A stretch of 28,684 nucleotides of DNA from Anaerolineae bacterium (lineage in GTDB: Bacteria > Chloroflexota > Anaerolineae > Promineifilales > Promineifilaceae), in assembly GCA_028277515.1 (NCBI GenBank), contig JANQGC010000351.1, positions 1 through 28,684 of the forward strand, read 5' to 3'. Below the pieces are notes generated by a model. It was not told the DNA's origin. It was given only the letters and a program-made list of their open reading frames with translations, and searched no databases. Both the position numbers and the translations under genes were made by a program. Within the stretch, counting starts at the first letter, position 1, and every line of letters begins with the position of its first letter. This document shows, in pieces, positions 1-8,306 of this stretch.

Positions 1-355
1 AGGCGATGATGACATCCATCACCTGTTTCAGCACCTGCTCAAGTTCCAGGGAGGAGTTGATGGTCGCAGCGACCTCTTGCAGGGCGCTCAGGGAGATACG
101 TTCTGAAGCCTGGGAATTTACCTTCTTGGAAAGGTCATCCAGGTTGCGGCGCACATAAATTAACAAACGTGTCAATTCACCGCTCTCTCGCAAGGCCGTC
201 TGCTGCAAGCGATCGGGACTGGTGGACATCAATGTGCGCTGTTGTTGGTTGACAGCGTCGTTTAACTGTTCAATGACGGCACGCAGTTTGACCAGATTTT
301 TTTGCGTTGTTGTCGTTTGAGAATCGTTGTCTTCAGACTTTGAATTCCTCTTCAT
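1..355 (-). CDS. GAF-domain signalling protein, N-terminal part
   Basis: Reverse-strand reading from the ATG at 353-355 runs open to the window edge, giving 118 residues. It begins MKRNSKSEDNDSQ, followed by a Gln-rich helical stretch that looks coiled-coil-like. Near the truncated end it has ISLSALQEVAATINSSLELE and then QVLKQVMDVII. The INSSLELEQVL-type entry is characteristic of the start of GAF sensor domains in histidine kinases and diguanylate cyclases. What lies after the GAF domain (kinase, GGDEF, PP2C) is outside the window, so the output function is unknown. No Shine-Dalgarno is visible; a TATAAG box sits 8 nt upstream of the ATG. The gene is separated from the transglutaminase stop by only about 40 bp and could also be reached by read-through. 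The GAF assignment is by motif recognition of a short stretch. Confidence 0.7.
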   Translation of the reverse strand, partial: MKRNSKSEDNDSQTTTTQKNLVKLRAVIEQLNDAVNQQQRTLMSTSPDRLQQTALRESGELTRLLIYVRRNLDDLSKKVNSQASERISLSALQEVAATINSSLELEQVLKQVMDVIIA

Positions 356-363
356 AAGCCAAG

Positions 364-389
364 CTTATATCAGACGATCAGGCTTGACA
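364..389 (-). promoter_or_regulatory. Possible promoter of the GAF-domain gene
   Basis: On the minus strand TTGTCA (384-389) and TATAAG (364-369) are separated by 15 nt, a short but possible spacing. The predicted start of transcription falls within about two bases of the ATG, so the message would be almost leaderless. This is a weak prediction made by eye. Confidence 0.3.
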
Positions 390-395
390 AGGCGC

Positions 396-2672
396 TTATT
401 CTTCTTTTGCGAAACGATTTTGCCATTTTCGTAAGCGCACCGCGATGCTTCTGCGAATCAAAAGCGGCCGCAGTTGACGCCACTCATTGAGAGGTTCAAA
501 ATCATCACCCGTTTTATGATCCGCGCTGAACTGTTTGCGCACATATTCGCGTGTCAAATTGCGGATGGGTTCTCTGCCCTGGGGAACGGCCGCCGTCATC
601 AAATCCGCCCTTTCATAAGGCGTATCTGTTGGACGGTATAAGACATAAAGCCAGCGCGCCCAGGAACCTAATCGTTCGTAGCTGCGGTCGACATCTTCCT
701 CAACCCGGCGGTTAATCCGGTTGGCTACAAACAACACGGCGGCCGCTAACAAAATGATGGTCAACGCACTCAACGCTTGCCAGATCGGAAAACGCTCAAA
801 AACCGACTGATTCTGCTGTGATGCTTCCTGTTGGGCAAGAAAATCTTCCAGATCGGACAACGCAGGATCAAAATCCGCTTCTTCCGGTAAGCGATCTTCC
901 TCGCTGTTCAATGGTGACTCGCCTGGGGATGCAAACCTGTCCCCACCCCCAGCCGTCAAAGGCCGATCAACGGTTGGAATCGAAGCCGTTGGCTCAAACT
1001 GGATCCAACCGAAAGCAGGGAAATATACTTCAACCCATGTATGGGCGTTGTTAGCCCTTACCCGGTAGGACATGCTGTTTTCATCAAAGTCACCCTGAGC
1101 ATATCCGCTGACAACGCGCGAAGGAATGCCCTGGGACCGCAACATGACGGCCATTGCTGAGGCATAATAATTACAATAACCCTCTTGCGACTCAAAAAGG
1201 ACATGGTGAACGGGATCAATCCCTTCCGGTGGCGCGTCAATCTGGTCGTTGTATTGAATGCTGTTTCGCAAATAGTCACGGACAGCGATGCTTTTATCAA
1301 AATTGTTGTTGAATTCGCCAGTGATTTCCACGGCCAGGTCGATGGTATCCTGGGTGACAGTGTCCGGCATTTGTAAATAACGTTCGGTAACCCATGACGG
1401 GTACGATTCGACCGCCAATCTTAAACTCTCTGCATCCGCATTGGACATCCGTGAAGCTACGCGATAATCGTCTCCCTGGCGCAGCACAAAACGGGACCGC
1501 GCGCTCGTCACCAATTCGTTCCCCTGGCCATCCGGGGTGCTTTCTACGAACATCTGCTTGTCCGAACTCACCAATTCTGGAGCAGCGTATATGAAACTGG
1601 AATTGGGCAGGTAGTTGGTGACTACCTGCTGAACCACCTGCCGGCTGCGCGTTTCCGGCACCTCTAAAGCACCATCATCCGGAAAATGAAGGCGGGATTC
1701 CGCATTGGCAGCGACCTCCCAACTCCCATCATAATAAGTATCATAGGCAATGGCCTGCCAATAAACATTAGGTAACTGGTGCTCAACGGAGACATCCATT
1801 ATCAATGTGTTACCTACTGTGCGTGGTCCACCAAGGGCTAACGTCTCTTGATAGGGATCGGCAGTGACCCCACCATAAGAACGCAAGGCAGAAAACAGTC
1901 GTGTCCATTCATCTTGAAAGTCCCGCCACGGCCCCTGGGTACTGCTCAGCGCGTTATTAACGGAGGTGCTGGCTGATAAAGTGGGCAGGGTCCAGGACAA
2001 GAGGAGCACAATGAGGGTAACAACCAAAGCGGCTCTTAAGAAATCAAACCAGATGTTTTTTTCGTAACGAACGGATGCCGATCGCCATTCCACTTCTTGT
2101 TCAACGAGATGAGTACGGGCAATAAATAGTAAAGCGAGAACAGCAAATCCGGCCAGGTAATATAGCAAGGGACGCGGGCCATTGTAATAATAAACGACGC
2201 TCAATAAAACAAGACCCATTGGCAAGATGGCTCTCCACAACCGCGGGTGACGGAAGGTATACCAGGCTGATGTGTAACCCAAGAGCCAATAGACGGCCGT
2301 TGTTTGAATCACAAAGATCAAACCATCACGGCTGGTTCCCCCGCTGAAGGCTTTTTGCAGCCAATCCAACTGCCGCGCCAGCATATTAAAAACCCGTTCA
2401 CGCCAAATGAGGTCTTGTGGTAAAACCAACCCAATCAAGTAAGTAATCGTGAACAACCCAAAGATGGTGGCAAAAATGTGCGCGGTGGTATCCTTAAAGT
2501 TACTCTTGGCCAGGGCCAGGCCTGTGATCAAACCAAGGATGCCTGCCATAGGAATGATTTCCAGGCCGGCAATCAATTCTGTCTCCCGAATGGCGATAGA
2601 AGCCACAAGGATCATGGCCGCTAACAACAAGAGCGTGCTCCAACCTTCTTCTAATCGAGGGCGTATGCGCAT
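396..2672 (-). CDS. TgpA-like membrane transglutaminase
   Basis: Membrane protein of 758 residues with an extracytoplasmic transglutaminase-like domain. The N-terminal ~230 residues hold six or more hydrophobic segments, followed by a soluble region, a transglutaminase core and a further membrane segment near residue 635 with a charged cytoplasmic tail, the TgpA (DUF3488-transglutaminase-DUF4129) layout. Catalytic residues are visible: Cys in EGYCNYYASAM (about residue 500) and His in NNAHTWVEVYF (about 544). The third position is Glu (QFEPTAS) where the classical core has Asp; FEPT is common in this subfamily, so I do not read it as inactivation. An in-frame TTG at 2679-2681 would add three residues, but the ATG at 2670-2672 has the better spacing from the upstream AAGG. 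Substrate unknown. In other bacteria such genes often sit with a MoxR ATPase and a DUF58 gene; neither is in view here. Confidence 0.88.
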   Translation of the reverse strand: MRIRPRLEEGWSTLLLLAAMILVASIAIRETELIAGLEIIPMAGILGLITGLALAKSNFKDTTAHIFATIFGLFTITYLIGLVLPQDLIWRERVFNMLARQLDWLQKAFSGGTSRDGLIFVIQTTAVYWLLGYTSAWYTFRHPRLWRAILPMGLVLLSVVYYYNGPRPLLYYLAGFAVLALLFIARTHLVEQEVEWRSASVRYEKNIWFDFLRAALVVTLIVLLLSWTLPTLSASTSVNNALSSTQGPWRDFQDEWTRLFSALRSYGGVTADPYQETLALGGPRTVGNTLIMDVSVEHQLPNVYWQAIAYDTYYDGSWEVAANAESRLHFPDDGALEVPETRSRQVVQQVVTNYLPNSSFIYAAPELVSSDKQMFVESTPDGQGNELVTSARSRFVLRQGDDYRVASRMSNADAESLRLAVESYPSWVTERYLQMPDTVTQDTIDLAVEITGEFNNNFDKSIAVRDYLRNSIQYNDQIDAPPEGIDPVHHVLFESQEGYCNYYASAMAVMLRSQGIPSRVVSGYAQGDFDENSMSYRVRANNAHTWVEVYFPAFGWIQFEPTASIPTVDRPLTAGGGDRFASPGESPLNSEEDRLPEEADFDPALSDLEDFLAQQEASQQNQSVFERFPIWQALSALTIILLAAAVLFVANRINRRVEEDVDRSYERLGSWARWLYVLYRPTDTPYERADLMTAAVPQGREPIRNLTREYVRKQFSADHKTGDDFEPLNEWRQLRPLLIRRSIAVRLRKWQNRFAKEE

Positions 2673-2820
2673 AGTTCTCAAAACCTTATTATTAATAGGC
2701 TATTTATCTGGTCTAATGTTATAACTTTACACGTCAGAATCAATTTTTCTGGTAGACTTCTTACATTCCCTTGGAACTAACCAGATAAAATTATAATTCT
2801 GTGTCACTAAAATGTCACCA
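2673..2820. other. Intergenic region with long inverted repeat
   Basis: This gap between the FixH-like stop and the transglutaminase start is AT-rich and holds no gene. A perfect 10-bp inverted repeat (TTTATCTGGT at 2703-2712, ACCAGATAAA at 2780-2789) flanks it, and TGTCAC occurs twice in direct orientation 11 bp apart (2802-2807, 2813-2818). No convincing promoter or terminator is evident; a weak TATAAC lies on the minus strand inside the inverted repeat. Confidence 0.5.
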
Positions 2821-3375
2821 TTATGTCCCTGCTTTCAGGGGAATCTCATCTCGGCCGCCCCGCTCCCTCTCGACCCTGCGCGAGCGCAGCCAGCCTAAAA
2901 AGACAATGAGTGCCAATCCCATCAAACCGACTATCATCCAATTAATGTTGGAGGGTTGGGTCACATTAACCGGCACAATCAATGAGCCATCTCCTTTTGA
3001 TCCGGTAATGATGAACGTTGTTTCAAAGGTATTGGCATCTTCAACCAACAAATCCGTCTCGTAAAACAGCTTGTTGATGGATTGTTCGGTCGTCGCCGGA
3101 CCTGATGCGGCAACCCTGTTTTCTCCAGCCGGCCGCATTTCGACCATGATTTGGGCATCAAGAATTGGCTCTCGGTTAATGGGGGAAGCCAATCCAACCG
3201 TAAAGTGAATCGGTTCTGTTGCCCGCGGATCGGGTGGATTCAACCATATGGACACAAGATAGGGTCCTACGGGTTGGGGACCCGCGATCAAATCTCCCCC
3301 GCCATGCGCCCTGATCGTTATAACGGTGAACAATGAAACCAGGATTAGATTAACGAGAAGAATCACTCGCCTCAT
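2821..3375 (-). CDS. FixH/YtkA-like membrane-anchored protein of the oxidase assembly operon
   Basis: A protein of 184 residues starting MRRVILLVNLILVSLF, a signal or anchor segment at residues 1-23, followed by an extracytoplasmic beta-rich domain (VGPYLVSIWLNPPDPRATE, then HFTVGLA) and a C-terminal membrane helix (NWMIVGLMGLALIVFLGWL, about 147-165) with a basic tail. The fold pattern, an Ig-like domain with GPYxV and FxV strands, resembles FixH/YtkA or CopC-like proteins seen beside cytochrome oxidase assembly genes, but no metal-binding His/Met cluster is obvious. The ATG at 3373-3375 overlaps the surf1 stop in an ATGA junction, so I choose it over upstream in-frame starts. Inferred role: accessory factor in oxidase maturation or copper delivery; exact function unknown. 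Confidence 0.65.
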   Translation of the reverse strand: MRRVILLVNLILVSLFTVITIRAHGGGDLIAGPQPVGPYLVSIWLNPPDPRATEPIHFTVGLASPINREPILDAQIMVEMRPAGENRVAASGPATTEQSINKLFYETDLLVEDANTFETTFIITGSKGDGSLIVPVNVTQPSNINWMIVGLMGLALIVFLGWLRSRRVERERGGRDEIPLKAGT

Positions 3376-4133
3376 GAGGATTCTGTTTCTCCGATTTGCT
3401 TGTTGACAAAAACAACATAAGCGATTCCGAGTCCAAGGCTGAAAATAAACCATTGAAAAGCATAGCTGAGATGGTTGCCCTCGGATATATCAAGATCAGG
3501 GGCACGGCGAAATGGGGGCGAATTATTGTCTCCTGGTTCTTGAATGAGATAGATGGGCAATAGATCGTAAGGCATTTGCTCGTCAATTCCGGCAACATCA
3601 ACGCGGTACCATTGTTCTTGGTATCCTGAACGATCATCATTAGAGACCTGAGAGGCCTGGGGCAATGTTTGAGACTGGGCGATATATCCGCGAACTGTCA
3701 GAGGCTCAGAATAATCATATTTTGTGCGACCTTGCGGATTATTGTCAGCTTCGGGAATCCATCCCCGATCAATCAGCACGGCCGTTTGCCCATCTTCAAA
3801 CACCAGCGGCGTAATCAAGTTTGCGCCTGCCCTGCCCTGCCAGTTTTGCACCTTAAGCATGACCTGGTTGTCCGTGTCAAACTGACCGGCAGCAATAGCA
3901 AGACGATTATCAATGCTTGTCAGGTCGGCAGGGAGCTGTTCACTTGTCAAATCGAGGGGAGACTGAGCCAGGGTAGCTGCCAACACGCGGTTACTTTCTC
4001 TACGCTGCTCCAGGCGAGCGAGCTGCCAAAATCCGAGGCGGGCCAGAATAATCATTATTACGATGACCAACAACGTGACCCACCACCAGCGACGGCCGAC
4101 CAAAGCTTGCAGCAGGTTTTTTACTTTACTCAC
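3372..4133 (-). CDS. SURF1 family cytochrome oxidase assembly protein
   Basis: A protein of 253 residues with the SURF1 architecture: an N-terminal membrane helix (WWWVTLLVIVIMIILARLGFW, about 16-36) followed by the family signature FWQLARLEQR, a central periplasmic domain, and a C-terminal membrane helix ending in SYAFQWFIFSLGL, the typical closing motif. SURF1 proteins assist haem a insertion into subunit I of aa3-type oxidases. The start codon is GTG (4131-4133), overlapping the ctaG stop by 4 bp (GTGA) with a GGGGGAAG Shine-Dalgarno inside ctaG, implying translational coupling. The 3' end overlaps the FixH-like gene by 4 bp. Family assignment is firm. Confidence 0.92.
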   Translation of the reverse strand: MSKVKNLLQALVGRRWWWVTLLVIVIMIILARLGFWQLARLEQRRESNRVLAATLAQSPLDLTSEQLPADLTSIDNRLAIAAGQFDTDNQVMLKVQNWQGRAGANLITPLVFEDGQTAVLIDRGWIPEADNNPQGRTKYDYSEPLTVRGYIAQSQTLPQASQVSNDDRSGYQEQWYRVDVAGIDEQMPYDLLPIYLIQEPGDNNSPPFRRAPDLDISEGNHLSYAFQWFIFSLGLGIAYVVFVNKQIGETESS

Positions 4134-5065
4134 GACCGCTTCCCCCGCCCTTTATTGCCTTCACGACCCCATCTGCTGACAGGCATCGGTGGCTTGTCCG
4201 CTTCCTCTTTCAACAACTGGGAGATCAAGATAAGGGCAGCGATAATAAACATCATACTGCCGGGTATCCACATAATTAACCCGCCGATGGTTTGATCGGT
4301 GAGCGGATCGATACCCCAAAGTCGGGGAACGGCTTCATAATAGGTATAGACAACGACACCGGCAAAAGCCAGGATAACACCTAGAGCCATGTTAGGTGGA
4401 ACGGCAGCTAGCACGAGGGCGATACGGCCGATGCGACCAAACTGCCTGTGGATACGGGGTCCGGCGCCGGTCACATGCCACCAAAACAGCATACTGGCGA
4501 TGAAAAAGGTCAAATGCTCCAGGTCATGAACTAATTCGCTGCGCAGTGCCGCATTATACAAAGCAGGATCATGCCAGCCAATGACAGAAATGACCCAAAT
4601 TAAATAGACAATGCCAACCCCGGTAACTGTCCTCAACCCTTGCCTGAACATTCCATCCCGATGCAGCAGACGGCCGATAGCATGGCCAACCTTTATACGC
4701 CAATCATCAGGCAATCCCCAAAGCAAAAACGGCATAGGATTAGCGATTAAGAGCAACACCGGTGCAATCATAATCAACAGCAAGTGTTGGATCATATGCA
4801 TAAAAAAGAGCTGTTGTCCTAAAGGATCAATCGGGGACATCAATGAAATGGCGATGATCAACAAACCGGACAAATAAGACACCAGCCGCCATGGCGCGAC
4901 CAACTCGGAGCGTCCCAACTGTCGTCGACGCGAACACGCCTTCTGAGTTCGCTTCCTCAACCGTCTCCAGCCAACCGCATAGAGGACACCTAACAGCAGC
5001 AGGATGATGATCACACTAAGGCGCAAATCCCAGGATAAAAGGACAGCTCTTAGAACCGGATCCAT
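4130..5065 (-). CDS. ctaG: CtaG, caa3-type cytochrome c oxidase assembly factor
   Basis: A 311-residue polytopic protein of the Caa3_CtaG family (the Bacillus-type CtaG, unrelated to the Cox11-type protein of the same name). Recognisable blocks are SPIDPLGQQLFFMHMIQHLLL, with the conserved HMIQH, then PFLLWGLP, WHDPALYNAAL and HLTFFIASMLFWWHV. About seven membrane segments are evident. The family is needed for active caa3 oxidase and is thought to act in CuB-site formation. It follows the structural cox genes on the same strand after a terminator hairpin, and has its own AAGGGG Shine-Dalgarno 8 nt before the ATG. It is the first gene of the tightly overlapped ctaG-surf1-FixH-like unit. Confidence 0.92.
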   Translation of the reverse strand: MDPVLRAVLLSWDLRLSVIIILLLLGVLYAVGWRRLRKRTQKACSRRRQLGRSELVAPWRLVSYLSGLLIIAISLMSPIDPLGQQLFFMHMIQHLLLIMIAPVLLLIANPMPFLLWGLPDDWRIKVGHAIGRLLHRDGMFRQGLRTVTGVGIVYLIWVISVIGWHDPALYNAALRSELVHDLEHLTFFIASMLFWWHVTGAGPRIHRQFGRIGRIALVLAAVPPNMALGVILAFAGVVVYTYYEAVPRLWGIDPLTDQTIGGLIMWIPGSMMFIIAALILISQLLKEEADKPPMPVSRWGREGNKGRGKRS

Positions 5066-5079
5066 TTCGGCACCCCTTG

Positions 5080-5135
5080 AAAAAAGAATAAGCGCATTTC
5101 AACTAGAATTTTGGCAAAAACGGGTTGAAATGCGC
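5080..5135 (-). terminator. Intrinsic terminator between cox structural and assembly genes
   Basis: A perfect 12-bp inverted repeat (GCGCATTTCAAC at 5092-5103 with GTTGAAATGCGC at 5124-5135) encloses a 20-nt loop and, read on the minus strand, is followed by TTATTC and six T (5080-5085). It lies between ctaE and ctaG and probably lowers expression of the assembly genes relative to the structural genes. The rest of the 182-bp gap (5136-5247) is AT-rich with no gene and no clear promoter. Confidence 0.75.
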
Positions 5136-5247
5136 AACAAATTCAAACTTTTATAATCTATCAAATAGTTTGTGTTTTAATTTCCCGAATCTTTATCCGT
5201 TACAAAAATCATTTGCTAGGTAACACAATGCTATCAGGGTCAAAATA

Positions 5248-5895
5248 TTAAAATGGCGTGCCCATTAAATAAAGCGCCGGGTAGTAGAAAACCCATACCA
5301 CATCAATATAGTGCCAGTAAATGGCTGTTGCTTCAACACCCCAATGACGCTCGGCCGAAAATCCGCCTTTTCGACTGCGAAACCAAATGACCATGATGAG
5401 AAAAAGACCGCTTAATACATGTAAGGCATGCCATCCGGTCATGGCGAAGAAAATGCCCGATTCGACACCATCAGCAATGGTCAGGTGGCCGAATAATTCA
5501 ATTCCAAATAATTCCGCCTCTAAGCCGAAGACATTCCACTCAAAGAAGACGACGCTAACCAGGAAGAGTAAGCCTAATATGCCGGCAATTAAGAAATTTC
5601 GCCGCAGACCCTTGTCGTCACCAAACTCAATGGCTGTCTCACCACGGTATATGAAGAAGCTGCTGACGAGCAGAACGAGCGTTGCCATCAAACCAACTTC
5701 CTCACTCAGTTCTGGCCTGTTTGCTCCCCACAGGACAAAACGGGCGACAAGCAAAGCACCGAACAAGAAAATTTCTGAAATAAAGAAGAGCCATAATCCC
5801 AGCCGGTTGCTGCGTACTTGAACCTCATATGGAGGTTCATGGCTGTGATCGTCATGCACGTCATGTTCTTGGGATGGGGCCGTAACCGTGCTCAT
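5248..5895 (-). CDS. ctaE: Cytochrome c oxidase subunit III
   Basis: A 215-residue COX3 family protein. Five to six membrane segments are visible: LGLWLFFISEIFLFGALLVA with the conserved Glu in helix 1, GLMATLVLLVSSFFIYRG, a helix near FLIAGILGLLFLVSVVFFEW, then FFAMTGWHALHVLSGLFL, and WHYIDVVWVFYYPALYL, the standard COX3 ending. The conserved GWHALHV and WHYIDVVW motifs make the assignment firm. The soluble His-rich N-terminus (EHDVHDDHSHEPP) is common in actinobacterial and Chloroflexota subunits. The short form, lacking the first two helices of mitochondrial COX3, fits bacterial caa3 enzymes. The start ATG overlaps the ctaF stop (ATGA), implying coupling. Confidence 0.95.
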   Translation of the reverse strand: MSTVTAPSQEHDVHDDHSHEPPYEVQVRSNRLGLWLFFISEIFLFGALLVARFVLWGANRPELSEEVGLMATLVLLVSSFFIYRGETAIEFGDDKGLRRNFLIAGILGLLFLVSVVFFEWNVFGLEAELFGIELFGHLTIADGVESGIFFAMTGWHALHVLSGLFLIMVIWFRSRKGGFSAERHWGVEATAIYWHYIDVVWVFYYPALYLMGTPF

Positions 5896-6098
5896 AAATG
5901 ACTCTCCTCACGCCACAAGCGATAAATATGCATGAAATAGTAAACAATCAACGCCGCTTTAATTAAAGAGATAATAAACAAAAGCGTAATTGAGTTAAAA
6001 GTCGCGATACCAACGTAAAACTCAATTGCCGTCAGAACCAGCAACACCAGGAAAATAATCGAGCCTTGCCGGAATGCCTTTTTCTTTAAGTCGTTCAA
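5892..6098 (-). CDS. ctaF: Cytochrome c oxidase subunit IV, bacterial type
   Basis: A 68-residue protein with two or three hydrophobic segments, ending SLIKAALIVYYFMHIYRLWR. The IKA-x-IVxYYFMH pattern is the signature of the small prokaryotic COX4 family, which stabilises the oxidase complex. Translation starts at a TTG (6096-6098), supported by a strong AAAGGAG Shine-Dalgarno seven bases upstream; no in-frame ATG would keep the first helix. It sits between subunits I and III, 23 bp after ctaD and overlapping ctaE by 4 bp, the usual caa3 order. Confidence 0.9.
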   Translation of the reverse strand: MNDLKKKAFRQGSIIFLVLLVLTAIEFYVGIATFNSITLLFIISLIKAALIVYYFMHIYRLWREESHL

Positions 6099-6121
6099 AC
6101 CACTTCTCCTTTCTACCCCGA

Positions 6122-8254
6122 TCAGTCACCAGCCGGGGATGAGGCCGTCATTATATAAGTTGATCCTTCTAACCCGTAATCATATGGATCACCTACCACC
6201 ACAATTGGCTCATCATAATTAAATTCAGGCACCGGGGAAGCCGTTTGCCATTCGGGAGAACGGGAACGCCAGGGATTTCGCGTGGCCACCGGCTGCCGGC
6301 GAACGCTGGAAACCAAATTGTACAGCATGATCATGACCGACCAGGCAATAACAAGAGCAGCGATGGTAATCAAAATCTGGCGCAGCTCAATTCCCAGGGC
6401 GGGGTCAAAATCTGCAATTCGGCGGCGCATGCCCGATATGCCAACACTCATTTGGCCAATGCTCATCACCCAAAAGCCAGGGACCATCAACCAGAAATGA
6501 AGCCGGCCTAACCTTTCATTGTACATATGGCCGGTAACTTTTGGATACCAATAGTAAAGGGCAGCGAAGAATGGGAAGACGAATCCACCAAACATCGTGG
6601 CATGGAAATGGCCGACAATCCAGTAGCTATCATGTAGCTGCATATCCGTTGGGACCGTACCTAATATCGGACCGGTAACGCCGCCAATTAAGAAAACAGA
6701 TATCGCTCCAAGAACAAACAACATTGGGGTTTCAAATGATAATTTCCCTCCCCAAATGGTCGCTATCCAGCTAAAGAACTTTACTCCTGTGGGAACAGCC
6801 ACAAGCAAAGTAGAGATCATAAACGGAATACGCAGGGCATCATCCATTCCGGCGACAAACATATGGTGCGCCCAAACCAAAAAGCCTACAAAAGCAATGG
6901 CCAGGCTGGACATGGCAACCCATTTGTAACCAAATAACGGTTTTCGGGCGAAAACCGGTAACAGTTCACTGATGACGCCTAGCCCCGGCAGCACAAACAG
7001 ATAAACCACCGGGTGGGAGTAAAACCAGAATAAATGCTGATACAAAATTGGCAGGCCACCGTTTGCTGGGTCAAAGAAGGTCAGGCCATAAGCCCTTTCC
7101 AGGACGGACATCGTCAATGATATACCCACGGTCTGTGTAGACGTAAATTGAATTAATGCCGTCGCAATTGAAGCCCACACGAAAATGGGCATACGAAACA
7201 GTGACATCCCTGGTGCGCGCATGGTAGCAGTTGTAACCAGCAGATTAATCGCACCGGCTATGGAAGAAAAACCAGTGATCCAAAAACCAAGCATGAACAA
7301 GAGAACGCCTGGCCCGGGGGTAAATAGGCTGAGGGTCGGATAGGCGACCCAGCCGGTGTCCCAACCGCCCACAGCCATACCGCCTAAAATGAGGGTGACG
7401 GCTGGAATGAAAACCCAAAAGCTAAAAGCGTTTAGTCTAGGAAAGGCCATGTCTGATGCGCCAATCATTAAGGGAGTCAGGTAATTGACCATGGCGCCAA
7501 CCCCAAGCAAAATGCTGGCTATCATAACTATGCCGTGGGCGCTAAACAAGGTGTTATAGCCGTCAAAGGTTAACCATTGCATGCCTGACTGGGTCAGTTC
7601 AATGCGGAAAATCAGGGCAAATAAGCCACCAACTAAAAATACAACGATGCTGGCTACGCCATATTGAATACCGATAACCTTGTGATTTACATCAGGACCT
7701 AGATAGCGGAACCATTCAGGTTTCCCCTCCGGTGCGCCGTGATGTAAGGGCGTTTTATGGCCGCCTATCCACAGGAGCCAATCAGTTAATACCCCGGTAC
7801 CTAAGGTAAATCCAATGACCCCAATGATTGCCCCAAAGACGAGGCTTGGCTCGCTTATACCAACAAATGGCTCTGCCTCCTGGCCGGTTATGGCTCTGAA
7901 TAGTTCAAACAAAGCATAACCAAGTAATGTTCCGATTACCTGCCCAACCAGGCCCCGAGTCAGCGAATTAGCCGAACCGTAGTATAAGAATTTGCCCAGG
8001 CTTGTGTTGCGGAACATGCCTAACCCGGAACCAAAACCAACGGCCGCATGCCCCAATACAATCAAAGCTCCAATAGCCGGCAGCACAACAAGGTCGACCA
8101 ATGGCGGTGCTTCCAAGGCCAGCAAATTAACCACAATGATGGTGTAAACAGCATACAAAATTCCGGCAATCACAGCACCAACAACAGCGCCAAAAATGGC
8201 CGCCATAATGGCATCAAAACCTTTCGATCTGATGATCCTTAATATGAATTGCAT
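6122..8254 (-). CDS. ctaD: Cytochrome c oxidase subunit I, A2-type, with long N-terminal membrane extension
   Basis: A 710-residue catalytic subunit of a haem-copper oxidase that reduces O2 and pumps protons. All ligands are present: His240 (haem a, SAHGIVMI), His414 with cross-link Tyr418 (YSHPVVY), His463/His464 (CuB, WAHHMFVAG), K-channel Lys492 (TGVKFFSW), His549 (haem a3) and His551 (haem a) in VGHFHATMFGG. YSHPxV replaces the GHPEV of A1 enzymes, so helix VI lacks the usual Glu, as in A2 oxidases such as that of Rhodothermus. The canonical core begins near residue 190 (NHKVIGIQYG). Residues 1-185 form an extra region with about four hydrophobic, Gly-rich segments, separated from the core by a His-containing loop (GGHKTPLHHGAPEGKPEW). 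A tail of about 60 residues after the last helix (RNPWRSRSPEW) is normal in bacterial CtaD. It follows coxB by 52 bp. Confidence 0.96.
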   Translation of the reverse strand: MQFILRIIRSKGFDAIMAAIFGAVVGAVIAGILYAVYTIIVVNLLALEAPPLVDLVVLPAIGALIVLGHAAVGFGSGLGMFRNTSLGKFLYYGSANSLTRGLVGQVIGTLLGYALFELFRAITGQEAEPFVGISEPSLVFGAIIGVIGFTLGTGVLTDWLLWIGGHKTPLHHGAPEGKPEWFRYLGPDVNHKVIGIQYGVASIVVFLVGGLFALIFRIELTQSGMQWLTFDGYNTLFSAHGIVMIASILLGVGAMVNYLTPLMIGASDMAFPRLNAFSFWVFIPAVTLILGGMAVGGWDTGWVAYPTLSLFTPGPGVLLFMLGFWITGFSSIAGAINLLVTTATMRAPGMSLFRMPIFVWASIATALIQFTSTQTVGISLTMSVLERAYGLTFFDPANGGLPILYQHLFWFYSHPVVYLFVLPGLGVISELLPVFARKPLFGYKWVAMSSLAIAFVGFLVWAHHMFVAGMDDALRIPFMISTLLVAVPTGVKFFSWIATIWGGKLSFETPMLFVLGAISVFLIGGVTGPILGTVPTDMQLHDSYWIVGHFHATMFGGFVFPFFAALYYWYPKVTGHMYNERLGRLHFWLMVPGFWVMSIGQMSVGISGMRRRIADFDPALGIELRQILITIAALVIAWSVMIMLYNLVSSVRRQPVATRNPWRSRSPEWQTASPVPEFNYDEPIVVVGDPYDYGLEGSTYIMTASSPAGD

Positions 8255-8306
8255 ACAAATCTCTCTCTTTTTCCGATGAGTTCAAAAGGGCTGGAACGAT
8301 ACCTGC

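Noticed and set aside
5387..5821. Plus-strand open frame of 144 codons with many Lys/Ser residues
   Set aside because: It lies entirely antisense to ctaE, whose family motifs are complete, and its composition is that of a reverse-strand shadow.
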